From UBA12170 sp964293475 (GTDB lineage: Bacteria > Bacteroidota > Bacteroidia > Bacteroidales > UBA12170): a stretch of 64,000 nt of DNA. The stretch lies in assembly GCA_964293475.1 (NCBI GenBank), contig CAXYYJ010000020.1:15666-79665 (forward strand), in the 5' to 3' direction. A program made the translations under genes and the position numbers. This document shows positions 32,880 to 41,630 of the stretch, in pieces; within the stretch, counting starts at the first letter, position 1; every line of letters begins with the position of its first letter. Below the pieces are notes generated by a model. It was not told where the DNA came from and did not search any database. It worked only from the letters and a program-made list of their open reading frames with translations.

Positions 32880-35820
32880 GTTTCTCAATGTTCATAGCTA
32901 TTACAGCCTCAGGTACGGAACTTTTTCTGTTGAAAGCCTTATCAAAAGGGCTCAGGAGCTGAAACTGGAAGAGCTTGTTCTGACCGACATAAACAATACC
33001 ACCGGAATCCCCGATTTTGTCCGTTTGGCCAAGGAAGCCGGTTTGAAACCCATTGGCGGTGTTGATGTTCGCAATGGTGACAAGACATTATATATTCTGC
33101 TCGCTAAAAATAACGAGGGTTTTACGGAGATAAACAGGTTTTTGAGCCACTATCAACTGCTTCATTCCGACTATCCTGCCGAAACGCCACCGTTTTCCAA
33201 TGTTTTTGTGGTTTATCCGCTGGAGTCATATCCACGCAAAATACTTAGCCATTACGAAATGATAGGGGTGAGGCCCCATCAGATTCTGTCGCTCTTTACT
33301 CACGAAGCCCAGGAACAGGCAGCGCATTTGGTCGTTTTGCACTCGGTTAGCTTTCAGAATGAGGAGTATTTCGAGCTTCATTGCAATTTGAGAGCCGTAG
33401 AGCATAACCTGCTTTTGTCGCGATTGACTCCGGAAAATACTGCCCATCCAAAGGATTTTTTTGTTAATCCGGTGGAGTTGGAAGAGCTTTTTCTGAACCA
33501 CCAGCAAATTATTGTCAATACCCGCCGTTTGTTATCGCTCTGTCAGCTTGATTTTGATTTCAATACCATTAAAAACAAGGCTACTTTTACGGGCGACAGA
33601 GAAGATGACCGCATTTTATTGGAAAAGCTGAGTCGCGATGGGTTTCGTTACCGCTATCCTCAGGCCGATAAAAAGGCGACGCAGAGGCTGGAGCACGAGC
33701 TCAGAATTATTCACGAATTGGCGTTTTCGGCTTATTTTCTAATTACCTGGGACATTATAAGATACTCCATGAATCGTGGGTTTTATCATGTTGGAAGAGG
33801 AAGCGGAGCCAACAGTCTGGTGGCCTATTGCCTCAAGATTACCGATGTGGATCCCATGGAGCTGGATTTGTATTTTGAGCGGTTTCTCAACCCAAAACGT
33901 ACTTCGCCCCCCGATTTTGATATTGACTATTCGTGGAAAGAGCGCGACGAGGTGATAGATTATATTTTTAAGAGATATGGGAAAGAACACACAGCTTTGC
34001 TGGGGACTGTTTCCACTTTTAAAGGAAAAAGCATTTATCGTGAATTGGGGAAGGTTTATGGTTTGCCCAAAGAAGAAATTGACCGAATGGTAAAGTACCC
34101 CGAGGAAGAGCTTGAAAAAAACGAAATCACTAAGAAAATTTCCCGTTTGTCGAAAATGCTCGTTGGATATCCCAATATGCGGAGCATACATGCCGGAGGA
34201 ATACTCATTAGCGAATTGCCCATCAATAACTATGGAGCTCTGGATTTACCGCCTAAAAATTTCCCCACCATTCAGTGGGACATGTATGTGGCGGAGAGTA
34301 TGGGTTTCGAAAAACTCGATATTTTAAGTCAAAGGGGCATAGGACATATAAAGGAGGCTGCTGATATTATCTTGGAAAACCAAAAAATTGTGGTCGATGT
34401 TCATGCTATTCAGCAGTTTAAGCAAGATGAAAAGATAAAAGAAACCCTCAGGGGTGGCGATTCTATTGGCTGTTTTTATGTGGAGAGTCCTGCCATGCGA
34501 CAACTATTAAAGAAACTAAAATGCAGCGATTACCTTACCCTGGTTGCAGCAAGTTCCATCATACGGCCAGGAGTGGCCCGTTCGGGAATGATGCGTGAAT
34601 ATATTCACCGTTTTCATCATCCGCAGGGCTTTAAATATTTACATCCGGTTATGGAAGCGCAGCTTAAAGAAACCTATGGAGTTATGGTATATCAGGAAGA
34701 TGTTCTTAAGGTTTGTCATCATTTTGCCGGGCTCGATTTGGCCGATTCCGATGTGTTGCGACGCGCCATGAGTGGGAAATACCGGAGCAAAAAGGAATTT
34801 CAACGAATTGTAGAAAAATTTTTTTCCAACTGCCAAAGCTTTGGCTATCCGGAGAGCCTGACCTCAGAAGTGTGGAGGCAAATTGAGTCATTTGCCGGTT
34901 ATTCTTTTTCCAAAGCGCATTCTGCTTCCTATGCCGTGGAAAGCTACCAGAGCCTTTTTCTTAAAACCCACTATCCGCTGGAATTTATTACGGCGGTGAT
35001 TAACAATTTTGGGGGATACTATCACACCTGGGTGTATTTTAATGAGGCCCGAATTTTGGGAGCCCGTTTAGAATTGCCCTGTGTGAACAGAAGTCGCTAC
35101 AAAACCCGTTTGGTGGGCGAAACTATTTATATCGGTTTCATACATGTGCAGAGTTTAGAGCGTAAATTGGCTTTTGAGTTGGAAGCCAAACGATTGGAAG
35201 GTGGTGAGTTTCTTGGTTTGGCTGATTTTGTGGACAGAGTTCATGTGGGGCTGGAACAAATGATTTTGCTCATTCGAACAGGTGCCTTTCGGTTTACCAG
35301 CAAGTCGAAAGCCGAGTTGCTTTGGGAGGTGCATATGCTGTTGGGGAGAAAACAGGAAAAGGCTCAGTTGGAAACTCTATTCAGGCATGAAGTAGGGCAT
35401 TACTCGCTCCCTGAATTTACGCATATTTCGGTGGAAGATGCTTATGATGAAGCTGAGTTGATTGGTTTTCCTGTAAGTTTATCTTTTTTCGATTTGTTGC
35501 AAACAGGTTTTCGGGGGGAGATAAAGGCAGGCGAATTGCCGGCTCATTTGGGTAAAAAAGTAAGGATGGTAGGGCAATTGGTCACCATAAAATATGTGAA
35601 GACCATAAAGAAAGAGTATATGAACTTTGGTACTTTTTTAGATTCCGATGGCAAATTCTTCGATACCGTGCATTTTCCTCCCACCTTAAAATACTACCCG
35701 TTTCGGGGCGATGGTGTTTATCTCGTTTTGGGAAAGGTGGTTGAAGAGTTTGGTTTTGCGAGTCTGGAAGTAGAAAAAATGGCCAAATTACCCCTTAAAT
35801 CTGATCCGCGATCGCAATAA
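32878..35820 (+). CDS. DnaE-type DNA polymerase III alpha subunit, short paralogue
   Basis: This 980-residue protein is a C-family DNA polymerase but is shorter than the replicative DnaE (about 1150-1250 residues). The N-terminal PHP domain (from VHSYYSLRYG, with LTDINN) is present. The polymerase core has the catalytic pair D346/D348 in PPDFDIDY and a probable third aspartate D481 in KLDILSQRGIG. A finger and thumb region includes GRGSGANSLVAYCL. An OB-like domain at the C-terminus (MVGQLVTIKYVKTIKKEYMNFGTFLD) is followed by almost nothing, so the tau-binding end is missing. This shape fits the second, damage-related alpha subunits of Bacteroidota. No imuA, imuB or dinB neighbour is present. 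A long dyad covers its start, suggesting tight control. Confidence 0.88.
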   Translation: MFLNVHSYYSLRYGTFSVESLIKRAQELKLEELVLTDINNTTGIPDFVRLAKEAGLKPIGGVDVRNGDKTLYILLAKNNEGFTEINRFLSHYQLLHSDYPAETPPFSNVFVVYPLESYPRKILSHYEMIGVRPHQILSLFTHEAQEQAAHLVVLHSVSFQNEEYFELHCNLRAVEHNLLLSRLTPENTAHPKDFFVNPVELEELFLNHQQIIVNTRRLLSLCQLDFDFNTIKNKATFTGDREDDRILLEKLSRDGFRYRYPQADKKATQRLEHELRIIHELAFSAYFLITWDIIRYSMNRGFYHVGRGSGANSLVAYCLKITDVDPMELDLYFERFLNPKRTSPPDFDIDYSWKERDEVIDYIFKRYGKEHTALLGTVSTFKGKSIYRELGKVYGLPKEEIDRMVKYPEEELEKNEITKKISRLSKMLVGYPNMRSIHAGGILISELPINNYGALDLPPKNFPTIQWDMYVAESMGFEKLDILSQRGIGHIKEAADIILENQKIVVDVHAIQQFKQDEKIKETLRGGDSIGCFYVESPAMRQLLKKLKCSDYLTLVAASSIIRPGVARSGMMREYIHRFHHPQGFKYLHPVMEAQLKETYGVMVYQEDVLKVCHHFAGLDLADSDVLRRAMSGKYRSKKEFQRIVEKFFSNCQSFGYPESLTSEVWRQIESFAGYSFSKAHSASYAVESYQSLFLKTHYPLEFITAVINNFGGYYHTWVYFNEARILGARLELPCVNRSRYKTRLVGETIYIGFIHVQSLERKLAFELEAKRLEGGEFLGLADFVDRVHVGLEQMILLIRTGAFRFTSKSKAELLWEVHMLLGRKQEKAQLETLFRHEVGHYSLPEFTHISVEDAYDEAELIGFPVSLSFFDLLQTGFRGEIKAGELPAHLGKKVRMVGQLVTIKYVKTIKKEYMNFGTFLDSDGKFFDTVHFPPTLKYYPFRGDGVYLVLGKVVEEFGFASLEVEKMAKLPLKSDPRSQ

Positions 35821-35833
35821 ACGCATAATTGTC

Positions 35834-35841
35834 TACTTTTG
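35834..35841 (+). promoter_or_regulatory. -7 box (TACTTTTG) for the retropepsin-like gene
   Basis: TACTTTTG at 35834-35841 fits TAnnTTTG and ends 20 bases before the ATG at 35862. No -33 element is seen. Confidence 0.45.
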
Positions 35842-35861
35842 CCACCCACAGAAAAAGAACC

Positions 35862-36317
35862 ATGAACACAAAAATACCAATCGAATTAATTGATTTGCAT
35901 GGCGATGGAATTCATATGGCCATATCAGTCCACATCAATAACGAACCCGCAAGACTTATTCTGGATACGGGAGCTTCGCGAACAGTTTTTGATAGCAACA
36001 GGCTTGAAAAATTTGTTCATCAGCCTGAATTTCAGCCTAATGAACAGCCAAGCACTGGCCTTGGAACCAACGAAATGCCAAGTAATTTTTTCAATCTTGA
36101 GCATTTTCAACTGGGAGATTTAATCATTAACGATTATCTCACACTGGCAATAGATATGGTTCATATAAACGAAACCTATGAAATGCTGCGACTCCCGCTG
36201 ATTGACGGTGTTTTGGGCGGTGATTTACTAGCAAAGCACAGGGCAAGAATTGATTATAAGAAGAAAATACTCATGCTGTTTTATACTCAAAAACGAAAAA
36301 AAGTGAGATTAAAGTAG
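35862..36317 (+). CDS. Retropepsin-like aspartic protease domain protein
   Basis: This protein of about 151 residues consists of a single retroviral-type aspartic protease fold. The active-site motif is LILDTGASRTVFD, and the second half contains the hydrophobic GVLGGDLL turn typical of the family. One copy of the DTG motif is present, so it must work as a dimer. There is no signal peptide or membrane segment, which suggests a cytoplasmic protein. The ATG at 35862 was chosen over one at 35829 because the latter lies across the -7 box. The substrate is unknown; related bacterial proteins are poorly studied. Confidence 0.8.
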   Translation: MNTKIPIELIDLHGDGIHMAISVHINNEPARLILDTGASRTVFDSNRLEKFVHQPEFQPNEQPSTGLGTNEMPSNFFNLEHFQLGDLIINDYLTLAIDMVHINETYEMLRLPLIDGVLGGDLLAKHRARIDYKKKILMLFYTQKRKKVRLK

Positions 36318-36321
36318 AATT

Positions 36322-36340
36322 TAGTCCAAATGGTGGACTA
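36322..36340. repeat. Short inverted repeat after the retropepsin-like gene
   Basis: TAGTCCA (36322-36328) and TGGACTA (36334-36340) are perfect complements around a 5-base loop, immediately after the stop codon. Only short T runs follow, so this is a weak terminator at best. Confidence 0.4.
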
Positions 36341-36470
36341 TTGATTTTGTAATATTATCAACTATTATTTGTAAACAATTGAAAATCAGGTAAATAATAG
36401 TTTTTATTTAGAGATGATATAAAATTGGCATACCAATTGACATGCCTATATAAATCAAAATTTAGAAATT

Positions 36471-37886
36471 ATGAAATCTTTCAATTTCCTGTTTTTCATT
36501 CTATTATCAGGAGTTATAGCAATTACTTCCTGTAGTAAAAAATTAGACAATCAGAATGACAATCCAAATGAAGAAACAAACCAGTTTGGTAATTTACAGG
36601 TTCCTTCACAGTTTGATTGGTCATCGGTATCCTATCAGGGTTTAGAAATTACCGCTTTAAATTCGAATAATGAAATTACCTCAGAATTTGATGGATTCCC
36701 GCTTCAGGTTACTACACTTGAAGGTGAATTGATTCAAGAAGGTGTTGTGTTTGAGAATCAGTTTGTTCTAACCTTAAATCTGCCAAAAACTATAGAATCA
36801 GTTCGTATTTTCTCTCCCGAGACCAATCAGGAGTTAATAGTAGCTGCAGATGCCAAACAAGTAAATTTTAGCTTTAACTCATCTAAAGCTAGTTCTTTTA
36901 AAATGCTAAAAGACTCTGATAATGACGGTGTTGTTGATAAATATGATGCTTTCCCAAATGATGAAACAAAATCGTTTAATGGGGGATATTTTTCTGGCTT
37001 AAGCGCCAACTCGTTGAAAGACAGTCCTGCCGGAAATAATTATTATTTTCACATTTTTGAAGATTTATGGCCAAGTGTTGGTGACTATGATTTTAATGAT
37101 ATCATTATTGCTTTAAAATTTTCCATTGTTACAAACAATAGAAACAATATTGTTGGTGGCCACGTTGTATGGTATGTTTGGTCAGTTGGAAGCAGTCAAG
37201 CTTATCCCACTGGTTTAGGACATGAATTCATGAAATACACCCCACAGGACAGCAGATTCTACTATATGAATCAAGGCTCTCTGACCAGTTATACAACAGA
37301 ATTCGATGCTATTCACATTGATCCGGGAACCAATGCCAGCAATAACCTGATTCTTTATAATAATATTTTCGATCATCTAACTCCTTATTATAACAACTGT
37401 GGTGACGGTGTAACAGCTGGTCAAACCTGGGGAAAACCAGGAACTCCAATTAAAATTGAATACGATTTCACTATCAATCCTAACCAATATCTTAACGGAA
37501 TTGCTTTATTCCCATACTTATTCCTGACAAACGAAATTGGTCATCAGATTAGAACCTATGGTATGCCTCCAAGTGCAACAGCAAATATGGCTTTGCTCAA
37601 TACCAGACAAGATGTATCTCCAACCACCTGGAACTGGAATACAGGCAATAATTTCGTATTCCCATTAACCGGAAGTAATGCCTTCTACAAAACATCTAAT
37701 CTTCACCCCTGGGGTCTGGAATTTGTAACAAGTAATTTCAAGGTGCCATTGGAAAAAGTTAGCATTCTCGAAGCTTATCCTCAGTTCCAAACATGGGCAG
37801 AATCTGGAGGAACAGTGAATGTGGATTGGTATAACTATCCTAATAACAGCAAGGTATTTGATGTAATGCCGTTGTTCGTTCCTTAG
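36471..37886 (+). CDS. LruC domain-containing lipoprotein
   Basis: This 471-residue protein begins with a lipoprotein signal (ITSC lipobox, Cys near 21). Residues about 145-165 form a calcium-binding type 3 thrombospondin-like stretch (DSDNDGVVDKYDAFPND). The main part is a LruC/DUF4842 domain, recognised by FEDLWPSVGDYDFNDIIIALKF and a central GLGHEF. LruC proteins are surface lipoproteins of unknown function in Bacteroidota and some other phyla; the conserved acidic motif may bind calcium. The gene stands alone, with a strong terminator after it. Confidence 0.88.
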   Translation: MKSFNFLFFILLSGVIAITSCSKKLDNQNDNPNEETNQFGNLQVPSQFDWSSVSYQGLEITALNSNNEITSEFDGFPLQVTTLEGELIQEGVVFENQFVLTLNLPKTIESVRIFSPETNQELIVAADAKQVNFSFNSSKASSFKMLKDSDNDGVVDKYDAFPNDETKSFNGGYFSGLSANSLKDSPAGNNYYFHIFEDLWPSVGDYDFNDIIIALKFSIVTNNRNNIVGGHVVWYVWSVGSSQAYPTGLGHEFMKYTPQDSRFYYMNQGSLTSYTTEFDAIHIDPGTNASNNLILYNNIFDHLTPYYNNCGDGVTAGQTWGKPGTPIKIEYDFTINPNQYLNGIALFPYLFLTNEIGHQIRTYGMPPSATANMALLNTRQDVSPTTWNWNTGNNFVFPLTGSNAFYKTSNLHPWGLEFVTSNFKVPLEKVSILEAYPQFQTWAESGGTVNVDWYNYPNNSKVFDVMPLFVP

Positions 37887-37908
37887 AAAAATCTTTAACT
37901 TATAGTTT

Positions 37909-37941
37909 AAACCTCTCAATTTTTCATTGGGAGGTTTTTTT
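37909..37941 (+). terminator. Terminator after the LruC gene
   Basis: AACCTCTCAAT pairs with ATTGGGAGGTT around TTTTC and ends in a run of eight T residues that leads straight into the next gene's -7 box. Confidence 0.85.
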
Positions 37942-37949
37942 TATATTTG
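37942..37949 (+). promoter_or_regulatory. -7 box (TATATTTG) four bases before the EEP gene ATG
   Basis: TATATTTG follows the LruC terminator's T run directly and is separated from the ATG at 37954 by only TGCA. The predicted transcript starts at the start codon, so it is leaderless. No -33 element is evident. Confidence 0.55.
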
Positions 37950-37953
37950 TGCA

Positions 37954-39060
37954 ATGGCAAGTAAAGCAAAAAAAAGCAAGTTTAGGGTTCAACCTATCTT
38001 GTGGACCAACTATATTTTTATCATTCTTTTACTTTCAACTCACCTGACTATGGTGCTGTCGCCCGAATTTTTCTGGCCACTATCCATTCTTAGTCTGGGA
38101 TTTCCTGCTATTGCTCTTATTAATATTCTTTTTGTTGTTTTTTGGCTGGTATTATTAAAGAAGTATTTTGTGTATTCACTATTGGGGCTTATATTATCCT
38201 ACTCCTTGGTGTTTAGTCATTTTCAGATTCCAGGGTTAAGTCAAAAATCCAATGCCGAAGGATCTATCACTGTTTTGAGCTTTAATACTCATAATTTGAG
38301 CAATTCTAATTTCAACAGAGGAGATAAAGAAATACGCGCAAAAATTCTCGATTTTGTTAAGGATCAAAAAGCTGATATAATTTGTTTTCAGGAATTTCAA
38401 AGCTACCCAACCCGGGGGGTTAATACGATTAATGACTTTCAGCGTGTATTAAAACACAAATATGTTCACACAGTTCCGTATCTGAAAAAGAACAAACATG
38501 AGTTTTTAGACCTATTTGTCATGTACTCAAAATATCCAATAAAAAATTCCAAAAGCTTTTTTCTTAAAGGGAAGAGTTTTGGTTTTTACTCCGATTTGGA
38601 GATAAATGGACAAGTGGTGAGATTGTTTAACTTGCATCTTGAATCGAACCATTTTAACAAATCAGATTATGATGTATTCGATGAAGATGATTTGGCTTTG
38701 GATGAAGAGAAAAGGAATCAGTTTTTATTATTGATACATAAAATAAAGAAATACAGCATTATACGAAGCCAACAGGTTAAAGAAATAAAAGAAGAAATTG
38801 ACAATAGCCCTTACCCGGTTATTGTTGTAGGGGATTTTAACGATACCCCGGCAAGCTATACTTATAATAAAATAGCAGGTTCATTGAATGATGCATTTGT
38901 AAAAAAAGGAAGTGGTTATGGTGATACCTACAATGGGAAATTACCACCCATGCGCATTGATTATAACCTGTTTTCAGACCATTTCAAGATTTTGGATCAT
39001 CGGATAATGAAGCCAGATTTGTCAGATCATTATCCAATAAAAACCAGATTTACATTCTGA
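37954..39060 (+). CDS. Endonuclease/exonuclease/phosphatase family membrane protein
   Basis: This protein of about 368 residues has an N-terminal membrane part with about three hydrophobic helices (residues ~15-105) and a C-terminal EEP catalytic domain. Catalytic blocks are LSFNTHNLSNSN, ICFQEFQSYP (metal-binding Glu), LFNLHLESNHF, VVGDFNDTPAS and SDHYPIKTRF. The layout (short membrane region then EEP domain facing the periplasm) is common in Bacteroidota; the substrate is unknown. The ATG at 37954 is used because an upstream TTG lies in the preceding terminator. uvrB begins two bases after its stop, so the two are co-transcribed. Confidence 0.87.
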   Translation: MASKAKKSKFRVQPILWTNYIFIILLLSTHLTMVLSPEFFWPLSILSLGFPAIALINILFVVFWLVLLKKYFVYSLLGLILSYSLVFSHFQIPGLSQKSNAEGSITVLSFNTHNLSNSNFNRGDKEIRAKILDFVKDQKADIICFQEFQSYPTRGVNTINDFQRVLKHKYVHTVPYLKKNKHEFLDLFVMYSKYPIKNSKSFFLKGKSFGFYSDLEINGQVVRLFNLHLESNHFNKSDYDVFDEDDLALDEEKRNQFLLLIHKIKKYSIIRSQQVKEIKEEIDNSPYPVIVVGDFNDTPASYTYNKIAGSLNDAFVKKGSGYGDTYNGKLPPMRIDYNLFSDHFKILDHRIMKPDLSDHYPIKTRFTF

Positions 39061-39061
39061 T

Positions 39062-41080
39062 ATGAAATTTCAACTAACATCGGCATTCAAGCCCACAGGC
39101 GATCAGCCCGAAGCCATTGAAAAATTAACTCAGGGGGCTTTAAACGGGGATAAATATCAGGTTTTACTGGGGGTTACAGGCTCTGGTAAAACTTTTACAG
39201 TGGCCAATGTTATCCAGAATCTGAATAGACCTACATTAATTCTCTCTCATAATAAAACTTTGGCAGCCCAGCTTTATGCTGAATTCAAGCAGTTTTTTCC
39301 TGATAATGCAGTAGAGTACTTTGTTAGCTATTATGACTATTATCAGCCTGAAGCATTTCTACCATCAACCAATACTTACATCGAGAAAGATTTGAGCATA
39401 AACGAAGAAATAGAAAAACTTCGACTGAGTACCACAAGTTCATTGTTGAGTGGCAGACGCGATGTTATTGTAGTTAGTTCTGTATCATGTATTTATGGCT
39501 TGGGAAACCCCGACGATTTTACCAACAATGTCATTGAACTCAATATTGGTGATAAATTTCCGCGCGATGGTTTTTTGAGAAAACTTGTTGATAGTCTTTA
39601 TTCCCGTAGCGAGATTAAGTTTGAACGCGGAAATTTTAGAGTAAAAGGTGACTCGGTGGATGTGTTTCCAGCCTATGCCGATAAAGGTTTTAGGATCGGA
39701 TTCTGGGGAGACGAGATTGAAAATCTTGAAATTATTGATCCCATTACCGGAATGGTACAACAATCGATGGAAAACCTGATTATTTATCCTGCGAACATTT
39801 TTGTCACTACCCGCGATAAAATGAATCAGGCCATAAAGTTTGTACAACTGGATTTAGGAAAACAAATTCAATTCCTCTATGAAAACGGAAGTATTTTGGA
39901 ATCGAAACGACTGGAAGACAGGGTGAGTTATGATGTGGAAATGCTAAAAGAGTTGGGTTATTGTTCTGGTATTGAGAATTATTCGAGATACTTTGACGGT
40001 AGAAAACCCGGTTCCCGTCCATTCTGTCTGCTCGATTATTTCCCTGAAGACTATTTGCTGGTGATAGACGAATCACATGCCACCATTCCTCAATTAAGGG
40101 CAATGTATGGCGGTGACAGATCGCGAAAACAGGTTTTAGTTGAGCATGGATTTCGTTTGCCCAGTGCCATGGACAACAGGCCATTGAAGTTTGACGAGTT
40201 TGAATCGATGGTGAATCAAACCATTTATGTAAGTGCAACACCCGCTGATTACGAATTGCAGCAATCAGAAGGCGTCATTATCGAGCAGTTAATAAGACCA
40301 ACCGGCTTGTTAGATCCACCTATCGAGATTCGCCCGAGTTTAAATCAGATAGACGATTTATTGGATGAAATTGATTTGGTGGTGAAGAAGAATGAGAGGG
40401 TTTTAGTTACCACATTAACCAAGCGGATGGCCGAGGAGCTATCGAAATATCTGATAAATCTGAATATTTCAACCGCTTATATTCATTCCGATGTGGATAC
40501 ATTGGACAGGGTTGATATTATGCATCAGCTTAGAAAAGGGGAGATTGATGTGTTGGTTGGAGTGAACTTGCTACGCGAGGGTCTCGATTTGCCTGAAGTT
40601 TCGCTGGTGGCTATTTTGGATGCCGATAAAGAAGGCTTTTTAAGATCGGAACGTTCATTAACCCAAACTGCAGGCCGTGCTGCGAGAAATATAAATTCCA
40701 AGGTGATTATGTATGCAGATAAAATCACCGAAAGCATGCGAAAAACCATTGACGAAACGCAGCGCAAAAGAGAAAAACAAATGGCTTACAATCAGGCGAA
40801 TAATATAACTCCAACCCAGATTATTAAACCCCTGGAAAATGTATTGGGGAATGTGATGGGTAAAACTGGTGATCCCAAGCCCTATATTGAGCCGCAATCC
40901 ACAACCAATTTTGCTGCCGATCCCGTTACAGAGTATATGTCGAAGGAGCAAATCAAAAAGGCTTTGGATAAAGTACAGCGGGATATGAAAAAGGTAGTTA
41001 AGGAGTTAGATTTCATTTCGGCAGCCAGACTCAGAGATGAAATGCTAATTCTCGAAGATAAGTTGAAACAACTGACATAA
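39062..41080 (+). CDS. uvrB: Excinuclease ABC subunit B
   Basis: This 672-residue helicase-like protein is the damage-verification subunit of nucleotide excision repair. It has Walker A GVTGSGKT (37-44), the damage-probing beta-hairpin region YYDYYQPEAFLP, the DEAH-type LLVIDESHATIPQ, and motifs V/VI (VGVNLLREGLDLPEV, QTAGRAARN). The C-terminal UVR domain, which contacts UvrC, ends the protein (ISAARLRDEMLILEDKL). Length is normal. Its only close partner is the preceding EEP gene; uvrA and uvrC are not in the window. Confidence 0.97.
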   Translation: MKFQLTSAFKPTGDQPEAIEKLTQGALNGDKYQVLLGVTGSGKTFTVANVIQNLNRPTLILSHNKTLAAQLYAEFKQFFPDNAVEYFVSYYDYYQPEAFLPSTNTYIEKDLSINEEIEKLRLSTTSSLLSGRRDVIVVSSVSCIYGLGNPDDFTNNVIELNIGDKFPRDGFLRKLVDSLYSRSEIKFERGNFRVKGDSVDVFPAYADKGFRIGFWGDEIENLEIIDPITGMVQQSMENLIIYPANIFVTTRDKMNQAIKFVQLDLGKQIQFLYENGSILESKRLEDRVSYDVEMLKELGYCSGIENYSRYFDGRKPGSRPFCLLDYFPEDYLLVIDESHATIPQLRAMYGGDRSRKQVLVEHGFRLPSAMDNRPLKFDEFESMVNQTIYVSATPADYELQQSEGVIIEQLIRPTGLLDPPIEIRPSLNQIDDLLDEIDLVVKKNERVLVTTLTKRMAEELSKYLINLNISTAYIHSDVDTLDRVDIMHQLRKGEIDVLVGVNLLREGLDLPEVSLVAILDADKEGFLRSERSLTQTAGRAARNINSKVIMYADKITESMRKTIDETQRKREKQMAYNQANNITPTQIIKPLENVLGNVMGKTGDPKPYIEPQSTTNFAADPVTEYMSKEQIKKALDKVQRDMKKVVKELDFISAARLRDEMLILEDKLKQLT

Positions 41081-41127
41081 TATCAACAATTGGTAACAAA
41101 ATTTCGAAATCCATCGTAAAATACTAC

Positions 41128-41158
41128 TTGGATTAATAAAAATAAAAAACTATATTTG
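41128..41158 (+). promoter_or_regulatory. Promoter of the polysaccharide assembly operon
   Basis: TTG (41128-41130), 20 bases, then TATATTTG (41151-41158) form a close match to the Bacteroidota consensus. The start would be near 41163, with a leader of about 48 bases. It is the only clear promoter I see before the seven genes from 41211 to 49299. Confidence 0.7.
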
Positions 41159-41210
41159 TTAGAAACAACAATCAGCGTAATGCTTTGTAAATATTAACCA
41201 ATTAATAAAA

Positions 41211-41615
41211 ATGGGGATGAAGAATAAAATTATAGCCATTGACGACGAACAAAGTATAAGGTTTATCATAGAGAATACTTTTAAAAAGGACTTTGATATT
41301 TCCACATTTAAAAATGGGGAGGAAGCTTTAGTATCCATGCAAACTGGTGAAATACCCGATTTGATAATATGTGATATTGAAATGCCCGTAATGAATGGCT
41401 TTGAATTTATAGACCAGGTTCGTTCGAGCGGTTTTTTTGACGATATTCCGCTGCTTATGCTTAGTGGTAAAGAGAATAGTGACGACAGAATTAAATGTTT
41501 TGATTCGGGGGCTGATGATTATATTATTAAGCCATTTAATCCCAAGGAGTTACTTGCCAGGGTAAAAAGACGGTTAGCAACCATCGATTTGTACGCTTCA
41601 CGTAAAGGCCATTAA
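41211..41615 (+). CDS. Single-domain response regulator
   Basis: This 134-residue protein is a stand-alone receiver domain. The acidic pair is in IIAIDDEQ, the phosphorylated aspartate in DLIICDIEMPVMNG, the switch Thr/Ser in LLMLSGKE and the conserved lysine in DYIIKPFNPKEL. All key residues are intact, so it should be phosphorylated by a histidine kinase, but none is adjacent. There is no output domain. It is the first gene of the polysaccharide operon and precedes, by 15 bases, a protein with a dead receiver fused to a sugar transferase. Interaction with that protein is an inference. Confidence 0.92.
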   Translation: MGMKNKIIAIDDEQSIRFIIENTFKKDFDISTFKNGEEALVSMQTGEIPDLIICDIEMPVMNGFEFIDQVRSSGFFDDIPLLMLSGKENSDDRIKCFDSGADDYIIKPFNPKELLARVKRRLATIDLYASRKGH

Positions 41616-41630
41616 CCTAATTTCATAATT

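Noticed and set aside
33739..34191. Long minus-strand frame (150 codons) inside the dnaE-type gene
   Set aside because: Shadow of a gene with secure motifs; no promoter or family resemblance.
36427..36446. GGCAT/ATGCC inverted repeat before the LruC gene
   Set aside because: Arms of only five bases in AT-rich DNA; expected by chance.
39807..40241. Long minus-strand frame (144 codons) inside uvrB
   Set aside because: Shadow of uvrB with protein-like composition only by chance.
41211..41615. Two-component pair between this regulator and a nearby kinase
   Set aside because: The only histidine kinase in the window is 20 kb away and already has its own receiver; no pairing can be supported.
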